64,000 bases of DNA from positions 1,054,001-1,118,000 of the forward strand of contig NZ_QGNZ01000001.1 in assembly GCF_003173595.1 (NCBI RefSeq), given 5' to 3'. Below, one piece after another: positions 1 through 8,549 of the stretch. How positions within the stretch are numbered: the first letter of the stretch is position 1; each line of letters begins with the position of its first letter. The position numbers and the translations under genes were made by a program. Origin of the DNA: Pedobacter yonginensis. Lineage in GTDB: Bacteria > Bacteroidota > Bacteroidia > Sphingobacteriales > Sphingobacteriaceae. The notes below the pieces were generated by a model that was given only the letters and a program-made list of their open reading frames with translations, did not search any database and was not told the origin of the DNA.

Positions 1-87
1 AACAACAGATCTTTTAAAATTTGGATCGGCCATAAAGGGTTCTGAGATCAGTATTCGGCCTGTTTTTGGTTTTATATTGTTCAGCAT
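1..87 (-). CDS. YqgE/AlgH family protein, N-terminal 29 residues only
   Basis: The complement of the first 87 bases encodes an open N-terminus beginning MLNNIKPKTGRILISEPFMA and continuing DPNFKRSVV before it leaves the window. The pattern 'G.lLISEPFm.Dp.FkRsVV' is the characteristic start of the YqgE/AlgH (UPF0301) family, a small cytosolic protein of unclear biochemical role that is widespread in Gram-negative bacteria. It is divergent from pdxH, separated by 46 bases that carry the pdxH promoter. The identification rests on the N-terminal motif alone. Confidence 0.8.
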   Translation of the reverse strand, partial: MLNNIKPKTGRILISEPFMADPNFKRSVV

Positions 88-98
88 GATAAATATCA

Positions 99-129
99 TT
101 TGTAGCACCATAAAAGATGCCTATTTTTG
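99..129 (+). promoter_or_regulatory. Bacteroidota-type promoter of pdxH
   Basis: TTTG at 99-102 is followed after 19 bases by TATTTTTG at 122-129, an excellent match to the Bacteroidota sigma-A consensus TTG-N17-23-TAnnTTTG. The pdxH ATG is only four bases after the -7 box, so the transcript probably starts at or right next to the start codon. Confidence 0.75.
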
Positions 130-133
130 TTAA

Positions 134-784
134 ATGCAAGTTACAAATGAATTTCTACAAAACCTGCGCCAAGATTACAAAAGCGCAACATTAGACGAAA
201 CTGACGTAGATGATAACCCCATTACTCAGTTTAAAAAATGGTTCGACCACGCCGTTGAAGCAAAAATTTATGAGCCTAATGTGATGACTTTGGCTACCGC
301 AGATAAATCAGGCAGACCCGATGCTCGCATCGTATTACTGAAAGGTGTTGATGAAGATGGATTCCGCTTCTTTACCAATTACTTAAGCGCAAAGGGGAAA
401 GAATTAAAAAGGAACCCTTATGCCTGCCTAGTTTTCTTTTGGCCAGAGTTGGAGAGACAGGTAAGAATAGAAGGATCTGTTGAGAAACTAGATAAGGAAA
501 CCTCTGAGGCTTACTTCCTTACCCGCCCAAAAGCAAGTCAAATCGGAGCCATTGTATCTCCACAAAGCCAGGTAGTTCCCGACAGAGCTTTTTTAGAAGA
601 ACGTTTCGAAGAATTTAGTAAAAAGAATGAGGATAAAATGGTAGCCAAACCGGCGCACTGGGGTGGGTACATTGTTAAGCCAACAAGGATAGAATTTTGG
701 CAAGGCAGACGCAGCCGTTTACACGACAGGATTAACTACGAATGGATCAAAAAAGAATGGGTGAAAACTAGATTAGCCCCATAA
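134..784 (+). CDS. pdxH: Pyridoxamine 5'-phosphate oxidase
   Basis: Cytosolic FMN enzyme that oxidises pyridoxine/pyridoxamine 5'-phosphate to pyridoxal 5'-phosphate, the last step of vitamin B6 synthesis and salvage. The 216 residues match the usual family length. Visible signatures are the N-terminal 'LRQDY' segment, the FMN-binding stretch around 'RIVLLKGVDEDGFRFFTNY', 'KGKELKRNPYACLVFFW', and the C-terminal 'RIEFWQGRRSRLHDR' with the arginines and histidine that hold FMN and PLP. The family begins just before 'LRQDY', which supports the ATG at 134 even though it leaves almost no leader after the promoter. Runs in the same direction as hbd, 69 bases apart. PLP made here would serve the aminotransferases BioA and the AspC-like enzyme in this window. 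Confidence 0.95.
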   Translation: MQVTNEFLQNLRQDYKSATLDETDVDDNPITQFKKWFDHAVEAKIYEPNVMTLATADKSGRPDARIVLLKGVDEDGFRFFTNYLSAKGKELKRNPYACLVFFWPELERQVRIEGSVEKLDKETSEAYFLTRPKASQIGAIVSPQSQVVPDRAFLEERFEEFSKKNEDKMVAKPAHWGGYIVKPTRIEFWQGRRSRLHDRINYEWIKKEWVKTRLAP

Positions 785-853
785 TTTAAGATTTATAGGA
801 CAAAACCAACTTACAAAAAAACTCAATCTTTTTAAGTCGAAAAACTAACCAAA

Positions 854-1756
854 ATGATAGAAAAAATTTCAGTCATCGGATCGGGTACAATGGGCAATGG
901 CATTGCACATACCTTTGCTCAATTCGGTTTTCAAGTTAATCTTATCGATGTAAATCCAAATGCGCTCGATCAGGCATTGCAAACCATCACTAAAAATTTA
1001 GACAGACAAGTTTCGAAAGGCACGTTGACAGATGATCAGAAAACAGCGACGCTAAAAAACATACTCACTTTCACCTCTATTTCAGAGGGTGTAAAAGAAG
1101 CTGATTTAGTAGTAGAAGCGGCAACTGAAAACATCGATCTAAAGCTGAAGATTTTTAAAGAGATTGATCAATCAGCGCCAAATGAAGCTATTTTGGCATC
1201 AAATACATCCTCTATTTCCATTACTCAAATTGCATCTGTTACTCAACGTGGCGATAAAGTAATTGGAATGCACTTTATGAATCCCGTACCCGTAATGAAA
1301 TTGGTTGAGGTGATTAGAGGTTATCAAACCAGTGACGAAACGACTCAGCTGATTATGTCACTTTCCGAAAGCCTGCAAAAAGTCCCGGTTGAGGTAAACG
1401 ATTACCCTGGTTTTGTAGCCAACAGAATTTTAATGCCAATGATTAATGAGGCCATATACACTTTGTTTGAGGGTATAGCAGGTGTTTATGAGATTGATAC
1501 CGTTATGAAATTGGGGATGGCACATCCGATGGGGCCTTTACAATTGGCAGATTTTATCGGTCTAGATGTTTGTTTGGCTATTTTAAAGGTTTTGCACGAT
1601 GGTTTTGGAAATCCTAAATATGCACCATGTCCGTTATTGGTTAATATGGTTGCTGCTGGAAGAAAAGGCATCAAAACTGGTGAAGGCTTTTACAAATACA
1701 CCGCCGGATCAAAAGATATGGTGGTTTCTGATAAATTTAAAAAACCGAATTCTTAA
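854..1756 (+). CDS. hbd: 3-hydroxybutyryl-CoA (3-hydroxyacyl-CoA) dehydrogenase
   Basis: NAD-dependent oxidation/reduction between (S)-3-hydroxyacyl-CoA and 3-oxoacyl-CoA, used in beta-oxidation or butanoyl-CoA metabolism in the cytosol. The 300-residue protein has the short single-function architecture. An N-terminal Rossmann motif 'VIGSGTMGNGIAHTFAQ' (residues 6-22) binds NAD, 'ASNTSSISITQIA' and 'GMHFMNPVPVMKLVEVI' carry the catalytic Ser and His, and 'NDYPGFVANRILMPMINEAI' opens the C-terminal helical domain. No thiolase or enoyl-CoA hydratase gene is adjacent, so which chain length it serves cannot be read here. Confidence 0.9.
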   Translation: MIEKISVIGSGTMGNGIAHTFAQFGFQVNLIDVNPNALDQALQTITKNLDRQVSKGTLTDDQKTATLKNILTFTSISEGVKEADLVVEAATENIDLKLKIFKEIDQSAPNEAILASNTSSISITQIASVTQRGDKVIGMHFMNPVPVMKLVEVIRGYQTSDETTQLIMSLSESLQKVPVEVNDYPGFVANRILMPMINEAIYTLFEGIAGVYEIDTVMKLGMAHPMGPLQLADFIGLDVCLAILKVLHDGFGNPKYAPCPLLVNMVAAGRKGIKTGEGFYKYTAGSKDMVVSDKFKKPNS

Positions 1757-1869
1757 ACACCACTTTACCGAAAACAAAATGCTAATAATTTGAGTATTTT
1801 GTTTTAATTTAGCCAAATATTGCAGTATAGTATTCGACCATACCATAACACCAACACCTGATATCAAAT

Positions 1870-2892
1870 ATGAATGAAAATCTGGATCCAGAGGCAAGCC
1901 ACTTAACCCCAACTGATCGCGATATAGAGCGGGTTTTAAGACCACAAGCTTTCGAAGATTTTACGGGGCAGGAAAAAGTAATGGAAAATCTCAGGATTTT
2001 TGTTCAGGCCGCTAAACTGCGTGGCGAAGCTTTGGATCATGTGTTGCTGCATGGACCTCCGGGATTGGGCAAAACTACACTTTCTTACATCATAGCGAAT
2101 GAAATGGGTGCTGGCATTAAAGTTACTTCTGGCCCAGTGCTGGATAAACCTGGCGACTTAGCGGGCTTGTTAACAGGTTTAGATACCGGTGATATTTTAT
2201 TTATTGATGAAATTCATCGTTTATCTCCCCTTGTTGAAGAGTATTTATATTCTGCCATGGAAGATTTCAAAATAGACATCATGTTAGAAACTGGACCAAA
2301 TGCCCGTTCTGTACAGATCTCTTTGAACCCATTTACGCTCGTTGGTGCAACTACACGCTCTGGTTTGTTAACGGCCCCATTAAGAGCCCGTTTTGGCATC
2401 AATGCACGTTTAGCTTATTACGACGCCAAACTATTAACCACAATCGTATTACGGTCATCAGATATTTTAAAAACTCCAATTAACGACGAGGGTGCATATG
2501 AGATTGCCCGCAGAAGCCGTGGGACACCCCGTATCGCCAATGCACTACTGCGAAGAACAAGAGATTTTGCACAAATTAAAGGTAATGGCAACATCGACAC
2601 CGAAATTGCTCGCTATGCCTTAAATGCGTTAAATGTTGATGAGCATGGCTTGGATGAAATGGACAACAAAATTCTGGTAACGATAATTGATAAATTTAAA
2701 GGTGGCCCAGTGGGTTTAAAAACCATTGCAACTGCTGTTGGAGAAGACGAGGGTACCATCGAAGAGGTTTATGAGCCATTTTTAATTCAGGAGGGCTACA
2801 TCATGCGTACATCTAGAGGTCGTGAGGTTACGGAGGCAGCTTACAAACATTTGAAGAAAAATTATCCAGGGCAAACAGGAAAGTTGTTCTAG
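1870..2892 (+). CDS. ruvB: Holliday junction branch migration helicase RuvB
   Basis: Hexameric AAA+ motor that, with RuvA, drives branch migration of Holliday junctions for RuvC resolution. The 340-residue length is typical. Walker A is '[11 protein letters not shown]' (about residues 62-72), Walker B '[10 protein letters not shown]', sensor 1 region '[21 protein letters not shown]' and arginine-finger '[18 protein letters not shown]'. A C-terminal winged helix begins near '[19 protein letters not shown]'. ruvA and ruvC are not in this window, which is usual for Bacteroidota. A 113-base AT-rich gap separates it from hbd. Confidence 0.97.
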   Translation: MNENLDPEASHLTPTDRDIERVLRPQAFEDFTGQEKVMENLRIFVQAAKLRGEALDHVLLHGPPGLGKTTLSYIIANEMGAGIKVTSGPVLDKPGDLAGLLTGLDTGDILFIDEIHRLSPLVEEYLYSAMEDFKIDIMLETGPNARSVQISLNPFTLVGATTRSGLLTAPLRARFGINARLAYYDAKLLTTIVLRSSDILKTPINDEGAYEIARRSRGTPRIANALLRRTRDFAQIKGNGNIDTEIARYALNALNVDEHGLDEMDNKILVTIIDKFKGGPVGLKTIATAVGEDEGTIEEVYEPFLIQEGYIMRTSRGREVTEAAYKHLKKNYPGQTGKLF

Positions 2893-2999
2893 TTCCAAGA
2901 TTTCCCTCAAATTTCAAACGATAAAACGACCAATCAAGACAGATTTAGGTCACAACATTTATTATCGCACCAACCCTTATACCCAAAAACTAAAATTTA

Positions 3000-3249
3000 T
3001 CTCCTTAAATCTGCGTCCCTTATCTGTGCCCATCTGCGGGAAAAAAAATCCATCCCCTAGATTCAATCCGTGCTATCTCCTTAAATCTGCGTCCCTTATC
3101 TGCGTCCATCTGCGGGGAAAAAAATAAAAAATCCTTCCCCAAGTTCAATTCTTCGTGTCTCCTTAAATCTGCGTCCCTTATCTGCGTCCATCTGCGGGGA
3201 AAAAAGAAAAAATCCTTCCTATCTCCTCAAATCTCCCACCCTTATCTGC
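3000..3249. repeat. Degenerate tandem repeat, units of about 50 bp with CTGCG core
   Basis: Three long copies start at 3000, 3076 and 3158, each reading close to TCTCCTTAAATCTGCGTCCC followed by TTATCTGCGTCCATCTGCGG and an A-rich tail; a fourth, truncated copy starts at 3222. Spacing is 76, 82 and 64 bases, so the conserved blocks are separated by variable filler. The array fills the gap between ruvB and the 3' end of the broken GxxExxY gene. No coding potential is visible in it. Confidence 0.85.
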
Positions 3250-3260
3250 AAAAAACAACT

Positions 3261-3662
3261 TCAAAAATCTTTCAAACCATAAGCTTTCCTATAAATACTA
3301 TCTGCAATGTTATCCGTATTAAAATTAACCAACAAACCGAGTTTAATCCCCGATAACTTTAAATAGGTAAGTAATTGCTTATGATGAACTTTCAGCATCA
3401 TTTCAACAGATTTTAACTCAATAATTACTTTAACTTCTACTACCAAATCCAATCTATAACCAACATCAACTCAAATATTTTCGTAAATCATCGGTAAGGC
3501 AACCTGACTTCGAACCTGTAATCCAGATTTCTCCAATTCATATTTCAAAGCTGCCTCGTAAGCCGATTCTAAAAGTCCAGGACCAAGCGTGTTGTACACT
3601 CTAAAAATACTCCCTCTTATAATGTATATAATTTCATTTTCTGTCATGATTAAACATACCAA
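3261..3662 (-). pseudogene. GxxExxY family protein, interrupted by an in-frame stop
   Basis: The two halves of a GxxExxY protein lie in one frame, separated only by a TGA at 3473-3471. The N-terminal half (start 3662, or the better ATG at 3647, MTENEIIY) contains the name-giving motif 'GPGLLESAYEAAL'; the C-terminal half reads VDVGYRLDLVVEVKVIIELK and then 'HKQLLTYLKLSGIKLGLLVNFN', the expected PD-(D/E)xK-like core. Intact, it would be about 133 residues, the normal length. The family's function is unknown; the fold suggests a nuclease. The single nonsense codon indicates recent inactivation or a sequencing error, and there is no sign of selenocysteine insertion. Confidence 0.85.
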
Positions 3663-3777
3663 ATAAAACTATTTATTCCTAAAAGGAGTATGGTAATTTA
3701 TATTTTTTAGCGGTAAAGTGATCCGAAAACAAACATTGAAGCATCTGTTCTGTTCCTAATTGTAAACCAAACATTTT

Positions 3778-5286
3778 ATGAATATCGAATTACGAAAATT
3801 AACCCTCGAAGATTATAACGATTTAAAGGAATCCATGCTGCAAGCCTATGATAGTATGGGCGGATCAATTTGGCCAAAATCAAGCATCGCTAAACTTTTA
3901 ACGATCTTTCCAGAAGGGCAACTCTGTATTGCAGTTGATGATAAAGTAGTAGCCTGTTCGTTGGCCATAATTGTAGAGTATGATGAATATGGAGATCGGC
4001 ATACCTATAAACTGATTACCGGCGATTACTCCTTTTCTACCCACGATCCTAATGGCGACACACTTTACGGAATCGAAATTTTTGTCCATCCAGAGTTTAG
4101 GGGCTTGCGATTGGGTAGAAGGTTATATGAAGCCCGAAAAGAACTTTGCGAAAGCTTAAACTTAAAAAGTATCATTGCCGGCGGACGTATTCCAGGCTAC
4201 CATGCCCATGCAAAGGAATTAAGTCCGAGACAATATATAGACAAAGTAAAATCCAAAGAAATTTACGATCCAACCTTAACCTTTCAAATTTCAAATGACT
4301 TCCACGTTAGAAAGGTATTAAAAAACTATTTACCTGGCGATCGTGAGTCGAAAGAATATGCAACTTTGATTGAATGGAATAACATTTACTATCAAGGAAT
4401 AGATGCATCGGCACGTTCGGCCATGACCATTCGCTTAGGTTTGGTACAGTGGGAAATGCGCTTATTCCCCGATATGGATGTTTTTTATGAGCAGGTGGAA
4501 TTTTTTGTCGATGCATTGAGCGGTTACAAATCAGATTTTATCATGTTTCCAGAGCTGTTCAATACGCCGCTCCTTCAGCCCTACAATCACTTACCAGAAG
4601 TTGAGGCCATGCGGAAATTGGCAGAAAAAACGAAGGAAATTGTGGATAGGATGCACGAGTATGCCCTCAGTTATAACGTAAATATCATCACCGGAAGCAT
4701 GCCTTTGCTGGAAGATGGTAAATTATACAATGCTACATACTTATGCCATAGAACTGGAAAAATTGATGAGTATAGAAAAATCCACATCACACCCAACGAG
4801 CAAAAGTATTACGGAATGGTGGGCGGCGACAAGGTACAGGTATTTGATACCGATTGTGGCAAAGTGGGCATTTTGATCTGTTACGATGTAGAATTTCCAG
4901 AGTTGAGTCGTATTTATGCAGATCAAGGGATGCAAATATTATTTGTTCCATTTTTAACTGATACCCAAAATGGCTATACACGTGTGCGCCACTGCGCCCA
5001 AGCCAGAGCCATAGAAAATGAATGTTATGTAGCTATTGCAGGCTGCGTGGGTAACCTCCCGAAGGTAAACAACATGGATATACAGTTTGCACAATCTGCG
5101 GTGTTTACTCCTTCAGATTTTGCCTTTCCTACCAATGCCGTGAAGGCCGAAGCAACCCCAAATACGGAGATGGTTCTTGTGGTAGATGTGGATTTGCATT
5201 TATTGGATGAATTGCATCACTATGGCACTGTAAAGGTTTTAAAAGACAGAAGAACAGATTTGTATCAAACAAAGCTTTTAAAATAA
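3778..5286 (+). CDS. GNAT acetyltransferase fused to carbon-nitrogen hydrolase (nitrilase superfamily)
   Basis: A 502-residue two-domain protein. Residues 1 to about 150 are a GNAT acetyltransferase, with acetyl-CoA loop 'VHPEFRGLRLGRRLYEARKE'. Residues about 220-495 are a carbon-nitrogen hydrolase with the full catalytic triad: Glu259 in 'MFPELFN', Lys334 in 'EYRKIHITPNE' and Cys368 in 'ILICYDVEFPE'. The arrangement is an established fusion in Bacteroidota and Proteobacteria; the hydrolase part resembles amidases such as omega-amidase or N-carbamoylputrescine amidase, but the substrate is not known. It stands alone between the broken GxxExxY gene and a terminator hairpin. Confidence 0.9.
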   Translation: MNIELRKLTLEDYNDLKESMLQAYDSMGGSIWPKSSIAKLLTIFPEGQLCIAVDDKVVACSLAIIVEYDEYGDRHTYKLITGDYSFSTHDPNGDTLYGIEIFVHPEFRGLRLGRRLYEARKELCESLNLKSIIAGGRIPGYHAHAKELSPRQYIDKVKSKEIYDPTLTFQISNDFHVRKVLKNYLPGDRESKEYATLIEWNNIYYQGIDASARSAMTIRLGLVQWEMRLFPDMDVFYEQVEFFVDALSGYKSDFIMFPELFNTPLLQPYNHLPEVEAMRKLAEKTKEIVDRMHEYALSYNVNIITGSMPLLEDGKLYNATYLCHRTGKIDEYRKIHITPNEQKYYGMVGGDKVQVFDTDCGKVGILICYDVEFPELSRIYADQGMQILFVPFLTDTQNGYTRVRHCAQARAIENECYVAIAGCVGNLPKVNNMDIQFAQSAVFTPSDFAFPTNAVKAEATPNTEMVLVVDVDLHLLDELHHYGTVKVLKDRRTDLYQTKLLK

Positions 5287-5314
5287 AGCTTAGCAAATCC
5301 TAACTAAAATAAAA

Positions 5315-5340
5315 ATGCCGGCAACATCACTTACCGGCAT
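5315..5340. terminator. Hairpin terminator between convergent genes
   Basis: ATGCCGG (5315-5321) pairs with CCGGCAT (5334-5340) around a 12-base loop. The strand read leftwards is followed by TTTTATTTT, so it should end the 5363-5569 transcript; rightwards it is followed by TTCAAATTT and may weakly end the upstream gene. Confidence 0.7.
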
Positions 5341-5362
5341 TTCAAATTTAATCTAAAGCTAA

Positions 5363-5569
5363 TTATTTTCTAAGCGCTAACCACACAATTAAGCCTATAA
5401 TCACGGCGATTGGCAGAATCCATTTCAAAACCGAGCCTGCTCCATTTTCATCCCTTTCGGTTACAGCAGGTTTCGCGGGTCCTGGATCTTCTTTATGACT
5501 TTCGTAATCTTTCTCTATCGGTTTCGGAGCTTCCCCAGACTCGACATGTTTTGGATCTATATTTTCCAT
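5363..5569 (-). CDS. Small single-pass membrane protein, function unknown
   Basis: A 68-residue protein from the ATG at 5569 (an upstream in-frame start at 5599 would add ten residues that look non-coding). The first 45 residues are highly charged and proline-rich ('PKHVESGEAPKPIEKDYES'), followed by one hydrophobic C-terminal segment 'VLKWILPIAVIIGLIVWLAL' ending in RK. This is a tail-anchored layout with the charged part on the cytosolic or periplasmic face. I do not recognise the family. It ends at a good terminator, which supports it as a real transcription unit. Confidence 0.6.
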   Translation of the reverse strand: MENIDPKHVESGEAPKPIEKDYESHKEDPGPAKPAVTERDENGAGSVLKWILPIAVIIGLIVWLALRK

Positions 5570-5678
5570 TTTCTTATTTGAGTAAAGGCTTCTAACCATT
5601 CAGAAGCCAGTAATTAATTAATTTAGTTTTCTTATTTTACAACAAGCGATTAGTAAAAAGGTTTTAAAACATAAGCCC

Positions 5679-5686
5679 TATCTTTG
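5679..5686 (+). promoter_or_regulatory. Candidate -7 box of queG
   Basis: TATCTTTG matches TAnnTTTG and lies seven bases before the GTG start of queG. No convincing TTG box is seen 17-23 bases upstream, so this is a partial promoter match. Confidence 0.45.
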
Positions 5687-5693
5687 TAAATCT

Positions 5694-6629
5694 GTGTACA
5701 ACAATTCTGCAAAATATAGCCAATTAATTAAAGATGAAGCCATTCGCCTAGGCTTTTTATCTTGTGGAATTTCGAAAGCCGAGTTTTTAGAAGAAGAAGC
5801 CCCCCGCTTAGAGAAATGGCTGAAAAATAACCACCATGGAGAAATGAAATACATGGAAAATTACTTCGATAAACGATTAGACCCACGGTTATTGGTTGAT
5901 GATGCGAAGTCTGTAATCTCCTTATCTTTAAACTATTATACAAAAGAAAACCAAACAGATGTTCATGCACCAAAAATTTCCAAATACGCTTATGGGCAGG
6001 ATTATCACACGGTAATCAAAGAAAAGCTAAAATTCCTCTTATCCTTTATTGAAGAAAATATCGGTGAAGTATCTGGCAGAGCTTTCGTTGATTCGGCTCC
6101 GGTTTTGGATCGGGCTTGGGCCAAAAAATCTGGAATCGGTTGGGTTGGGAAAAACTCGAATCTGATTAGCAAAACGGATGGTTCTTTCTTCTTTTTGGCA
6201 GAATTAATTATTGATTTGGAGCTGGACTACGATTATCCTTTCCAAACCGACCACTGTGGTACGTGTACGCGCTGCTTGGATGCCTGCCCTACTGACGCCA
6301 TCATTGCTCCACAAGTTGTAGATGCATCAAAGTGTATTTCTTACCTCACCATCGAGTTGAAAGAAGAAATCCCAACAGAGTTTAAAGATAAAATGGCCAA
6401 TTGGATGTTTGGCTGCGATATTTGTCAGGACGTTTGCCCTTGGAACCGTTTTTCTAAAGCACACAATGAAGAAGCTTTTAATCCGCAAAAAGGCTTGCTG
6501 GATTTAAATGAGAAAGACCTCATCGAGCTAACGGATGAGGTCTTCACCAAAGTCTTTAAAGGTTCTGCGGTTAAGCGCACCAAGTTTAAAGGTTTAAAAA
6601 GAAATATCGATTTCTTAAAATCTTCTTAA
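5694..6629 (+). CDS. queG: Epoxyqueuosine reductase QueG
   Basis: Cobalamin- and iron-sulfur-dependent reductase that converts epoxyqueuosine to queuosine at the tRNA wobble position 34, the last step of the pathway. The 311 residues include the cobalamin-site stretch '[20 protein letters not shown]' and two [4Fe-4S] motifs, '[16 protein letters not shown]' and '[11 protein letters not shown]'. The start is a GTG; the family N-terminus aligns well there and no ATG lies upstream in frame. QueA, the enzyme that makes its substrate, is encoded at 41.25 kb. It is convergent with the M1 peptidase gene, 10 bases between stops. Confidence 0.95.
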   Translation: MYNNSAKYSQLIKDEAIRLGFLSCGISKAEFLEEEAPRLEKWLKNNHHGEMKYMENYFDKRLDPRLLVDDAKSVISLSLNYYTKENQTDVHAPKISKYAYGQDYHTVIKEKLKFLLSFIEENIGEVSGRAFVDSAPVLDRAWAKKSGIGWVGKNSNLISKTDGSFFFLAELIIDLELDYDYPFQTDHCGTCTRCLDACPTDAIIAPQVVDASKCISYLTIELKEEIPTEFKDKMANWMFGCDICQDVCPWNRFSKAHNEEAFNPQKGLLDLNEKDLIELTDEVFTKVFKGSAVKRTKFKGLKRNIDFLKSS

Positions 6630-6639
6630 ACTAAATCCC

Positions 6640-8502
6640 TTAATTAACCGAATAACTATTATCACTTTTCACTTTATCTGGTATGTGGGCACTACCCATC
6701 ACTACTTTTTCAAGTGTTTTATTGGTTTTAATGTCAATTACAACCTGTTTGTTTCCTTTTTCCCAAACGCCAATTGTACTGTGATTTTTTTCAACAGTTC
6801 CGTTGCTGTAGCTTAGCGTTAAGTCGATTGGTAAAGGCTTAATGCTCTTATTTTCAATGATAATTGAATAGCCATCTGCTGTTTTGCTTACGGCTTTGAT
6901 GGCCATGTCTGTAACGCCCCCTTCAAAGAACCAAGCTTTCCAAAACCAATTCAAATTTTTGCCACTGCCAGCATTTATGCTGTAAAAGAAATCATAGGGC
7001 ATAGGGTGTTTACCATTCCAATTTTTGATGTAAGTGTGCAAAGCTTTTGTAAACAATTCTTCCCCCAAATAATCTTTTATGTATAAATAGGCTAAACCAG
7101 GCTTTGGGTAAGAGTTGGTAAAGGAACCAGAACCTCTAAGATCTGGGGTAAGCGTCATAATTGGAGTATCATCTTTTCCACCTGATGATGAGGCTGTTGG
7201 CTGGATGCCGTATTCATCAACTATCGTAGAATCAATCATCGGCGATATAAGCCACTCACCTATTGTGGCCCAACCTTCATCCATCCAACCGTATTTGGTT
7301 TCGTTTATGCCCATGTAAAAAGGGAACATCGTATGAAAAATTTCATGATCTGTTAAAGTAATGGCATCAGCCCGATTGTCAACTGGATTATCATTAACCA
7401 TCATTGGATATTCCATTTGGTCTAAGCCATCAAAAATAGTTTCGTGATTGTAAGGAAAGGGCCATTTTGGGAACTTATAACTCATGGATTCGACCGTTTT
7501 GCGGGCAAAATCAATCACTTCATAATAATCTTTATGCTTTGGATTAAAAACAGCATCAACGCGGGTTCTCCTTTTTGTAGTCGGATCTACAACCAAACTG
7601 GAAGATTTCCATAAATAATGGTCGCTCAAAGCAAAAACAAAATCGGTAACATTCTTCGCTTCAAACTTGAATGTATTGAACGGATTTGGCTGGGTAACTT
7701 TCTTTTCGGCTAAATCTTTTTCCGTGATTACATCTATAACAGCATCATTTTTTTCGGCCGATAACATTCGTTTCACCACATCTTTTTGAAAAACAGAAGA
7801 TGCATTTTTTAAATCGCCAGTGGCCCAAACCCCATAACCACCCGGTACGGTAATTTCGGCATTGAAATGATCAAAGTCGTTATAAAATTCTTCCGAACCG
7901 GTATATGGAAATTTATTCCAACCATCTACATCATCATAAACGGCAATTCGAGGAAAAAAATAAGCCACAAAATGCGAACCTTCATCTACCTGTCCGGTGC
8001 GCATGTGCGACCCCCGATTTAATGTGTAATGGTAATCAATAGAAAAGGTGATGGATTTTCCTGGCAACACCGCAGGAACATTAACGGTCATGTTGGTTCC
8101 GTCAATCTTAAAATTGCTTATCGTTTTCCCATTGGAAACCATTTTGTTGATGTTCACCCCTTCACCCAAATCCGATTCTGCAAATTTAGTCTTTCTTGGC
8201 GTACCCTTCTTGTACAAATTAGGGTAAAGCTTAAACCAAATTTCTTTTAAGGTATCTGGACTGTGGTTGGTGTACACCACCTCGACACTTCCTTTTAGCA
8301 GTCGGCTAGCTGGGTTAAAATTAACCTTTAAGTTATAATTAGCGATATTTTGCCAATATTTTTGACCTGGTTTACCATCTACATTTCTAGTACCTTTCGC
8401 GTACGTATTTTGAAAGATTGGCTCTATAGGCAACTGTGTTTGTGCGCAAACTGATCCTGCGAGAATGGATAAGGCAAAAACAATTTTAAAAAACTTTATC
8501 AT
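6640..8502 (-). CDS. Secreted M1 family zinc metallopeptidase
   Basis: Zinc aminopeptidase-like protein of 620 residues with an N-terminal signal peptide (MIKFFKIVFALSILAGSVCA, cleavage before QTQ). The zinc motif HEIFH lies at residues 386-390 and the third ligand Glu409 is in 'GWMDEGWA', exactly the HExxH-18-E spacing of M1/gluzincin peptidases. 'DGLDQMEYPMMV' just upstream is the GAMEN-like exopeptidase loop. It is therefore predicted to act on peptides in the periplasm or outside the cell. The C-terminal 130 residues are a beta-rich domain. Substrate preference cannot be read from the sequence. Confidence 0.92.
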   Translation of the reverse strand: MIKFFKIVFALSILAGSVCAQTQLPIEPIFQNTYAKGTRNVDGKPGQKYWQNIANYNLKVNFNPASRLLKGSVEVVYTNHSPDTLKEIWFKLYPNLYKKGTPRKTKFAESDLGEGVNINKMVSNGKTISNFKIDGTNMTVNVPAVLPGKSITFSIDYHYTLNRGSHMRTGQVDEGSHFVAYFFPRIAVYDDVDGWNKFPYTGSEEFYNDFDHFNAEITVPGGYGVWATGDLKNASSVFQKDVVKRMLSAEKNDAVIDVITEKDLAEKKVTQPNPFNTFKFEAKNVTDFVFALSDHYLWKSSSLVVDPTTKRRTRVDAVFNPKHKDYYEVIDFARKTVESMSYKFPKWPFPYNHETIFDGLDQMEYPMMVNDNPVDNRADAITLTDHEIFHTMFPFYMGINETKYGWMDEGWATIGEWLISPMIDSTIVDEYGIQPTASSSGGKDDTPIMTLTPDLRGSGSFTNSYPKPGLAYLYIKDYLGEELFTKALHTYIKNWNGKHPMPYDFFYSINAGSGKNLNWFWKAWFFEGGVTDMAIKAVSKTADGYSIIIENKSIKPLPIDLTLSYSNGTVEKNHSTIGVWEKGNKQVVIDIKTNKTLEKVVMGSAHIPDKVKSDNSYSVN

Positions 8503-8549
8503 ATATAGTTAACTCAAGGATAACATGTTATCGAATTGGGGCAGTAGGA

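Noticed and set aside
3453-3473. Selenocysteine or programmed read-through at the TGA in the GxxExxY gene
   Set aside because: No SECIS-like hairpin follows, and the family has no Cys/Sec at this position; a nonsense mutation is simpler.
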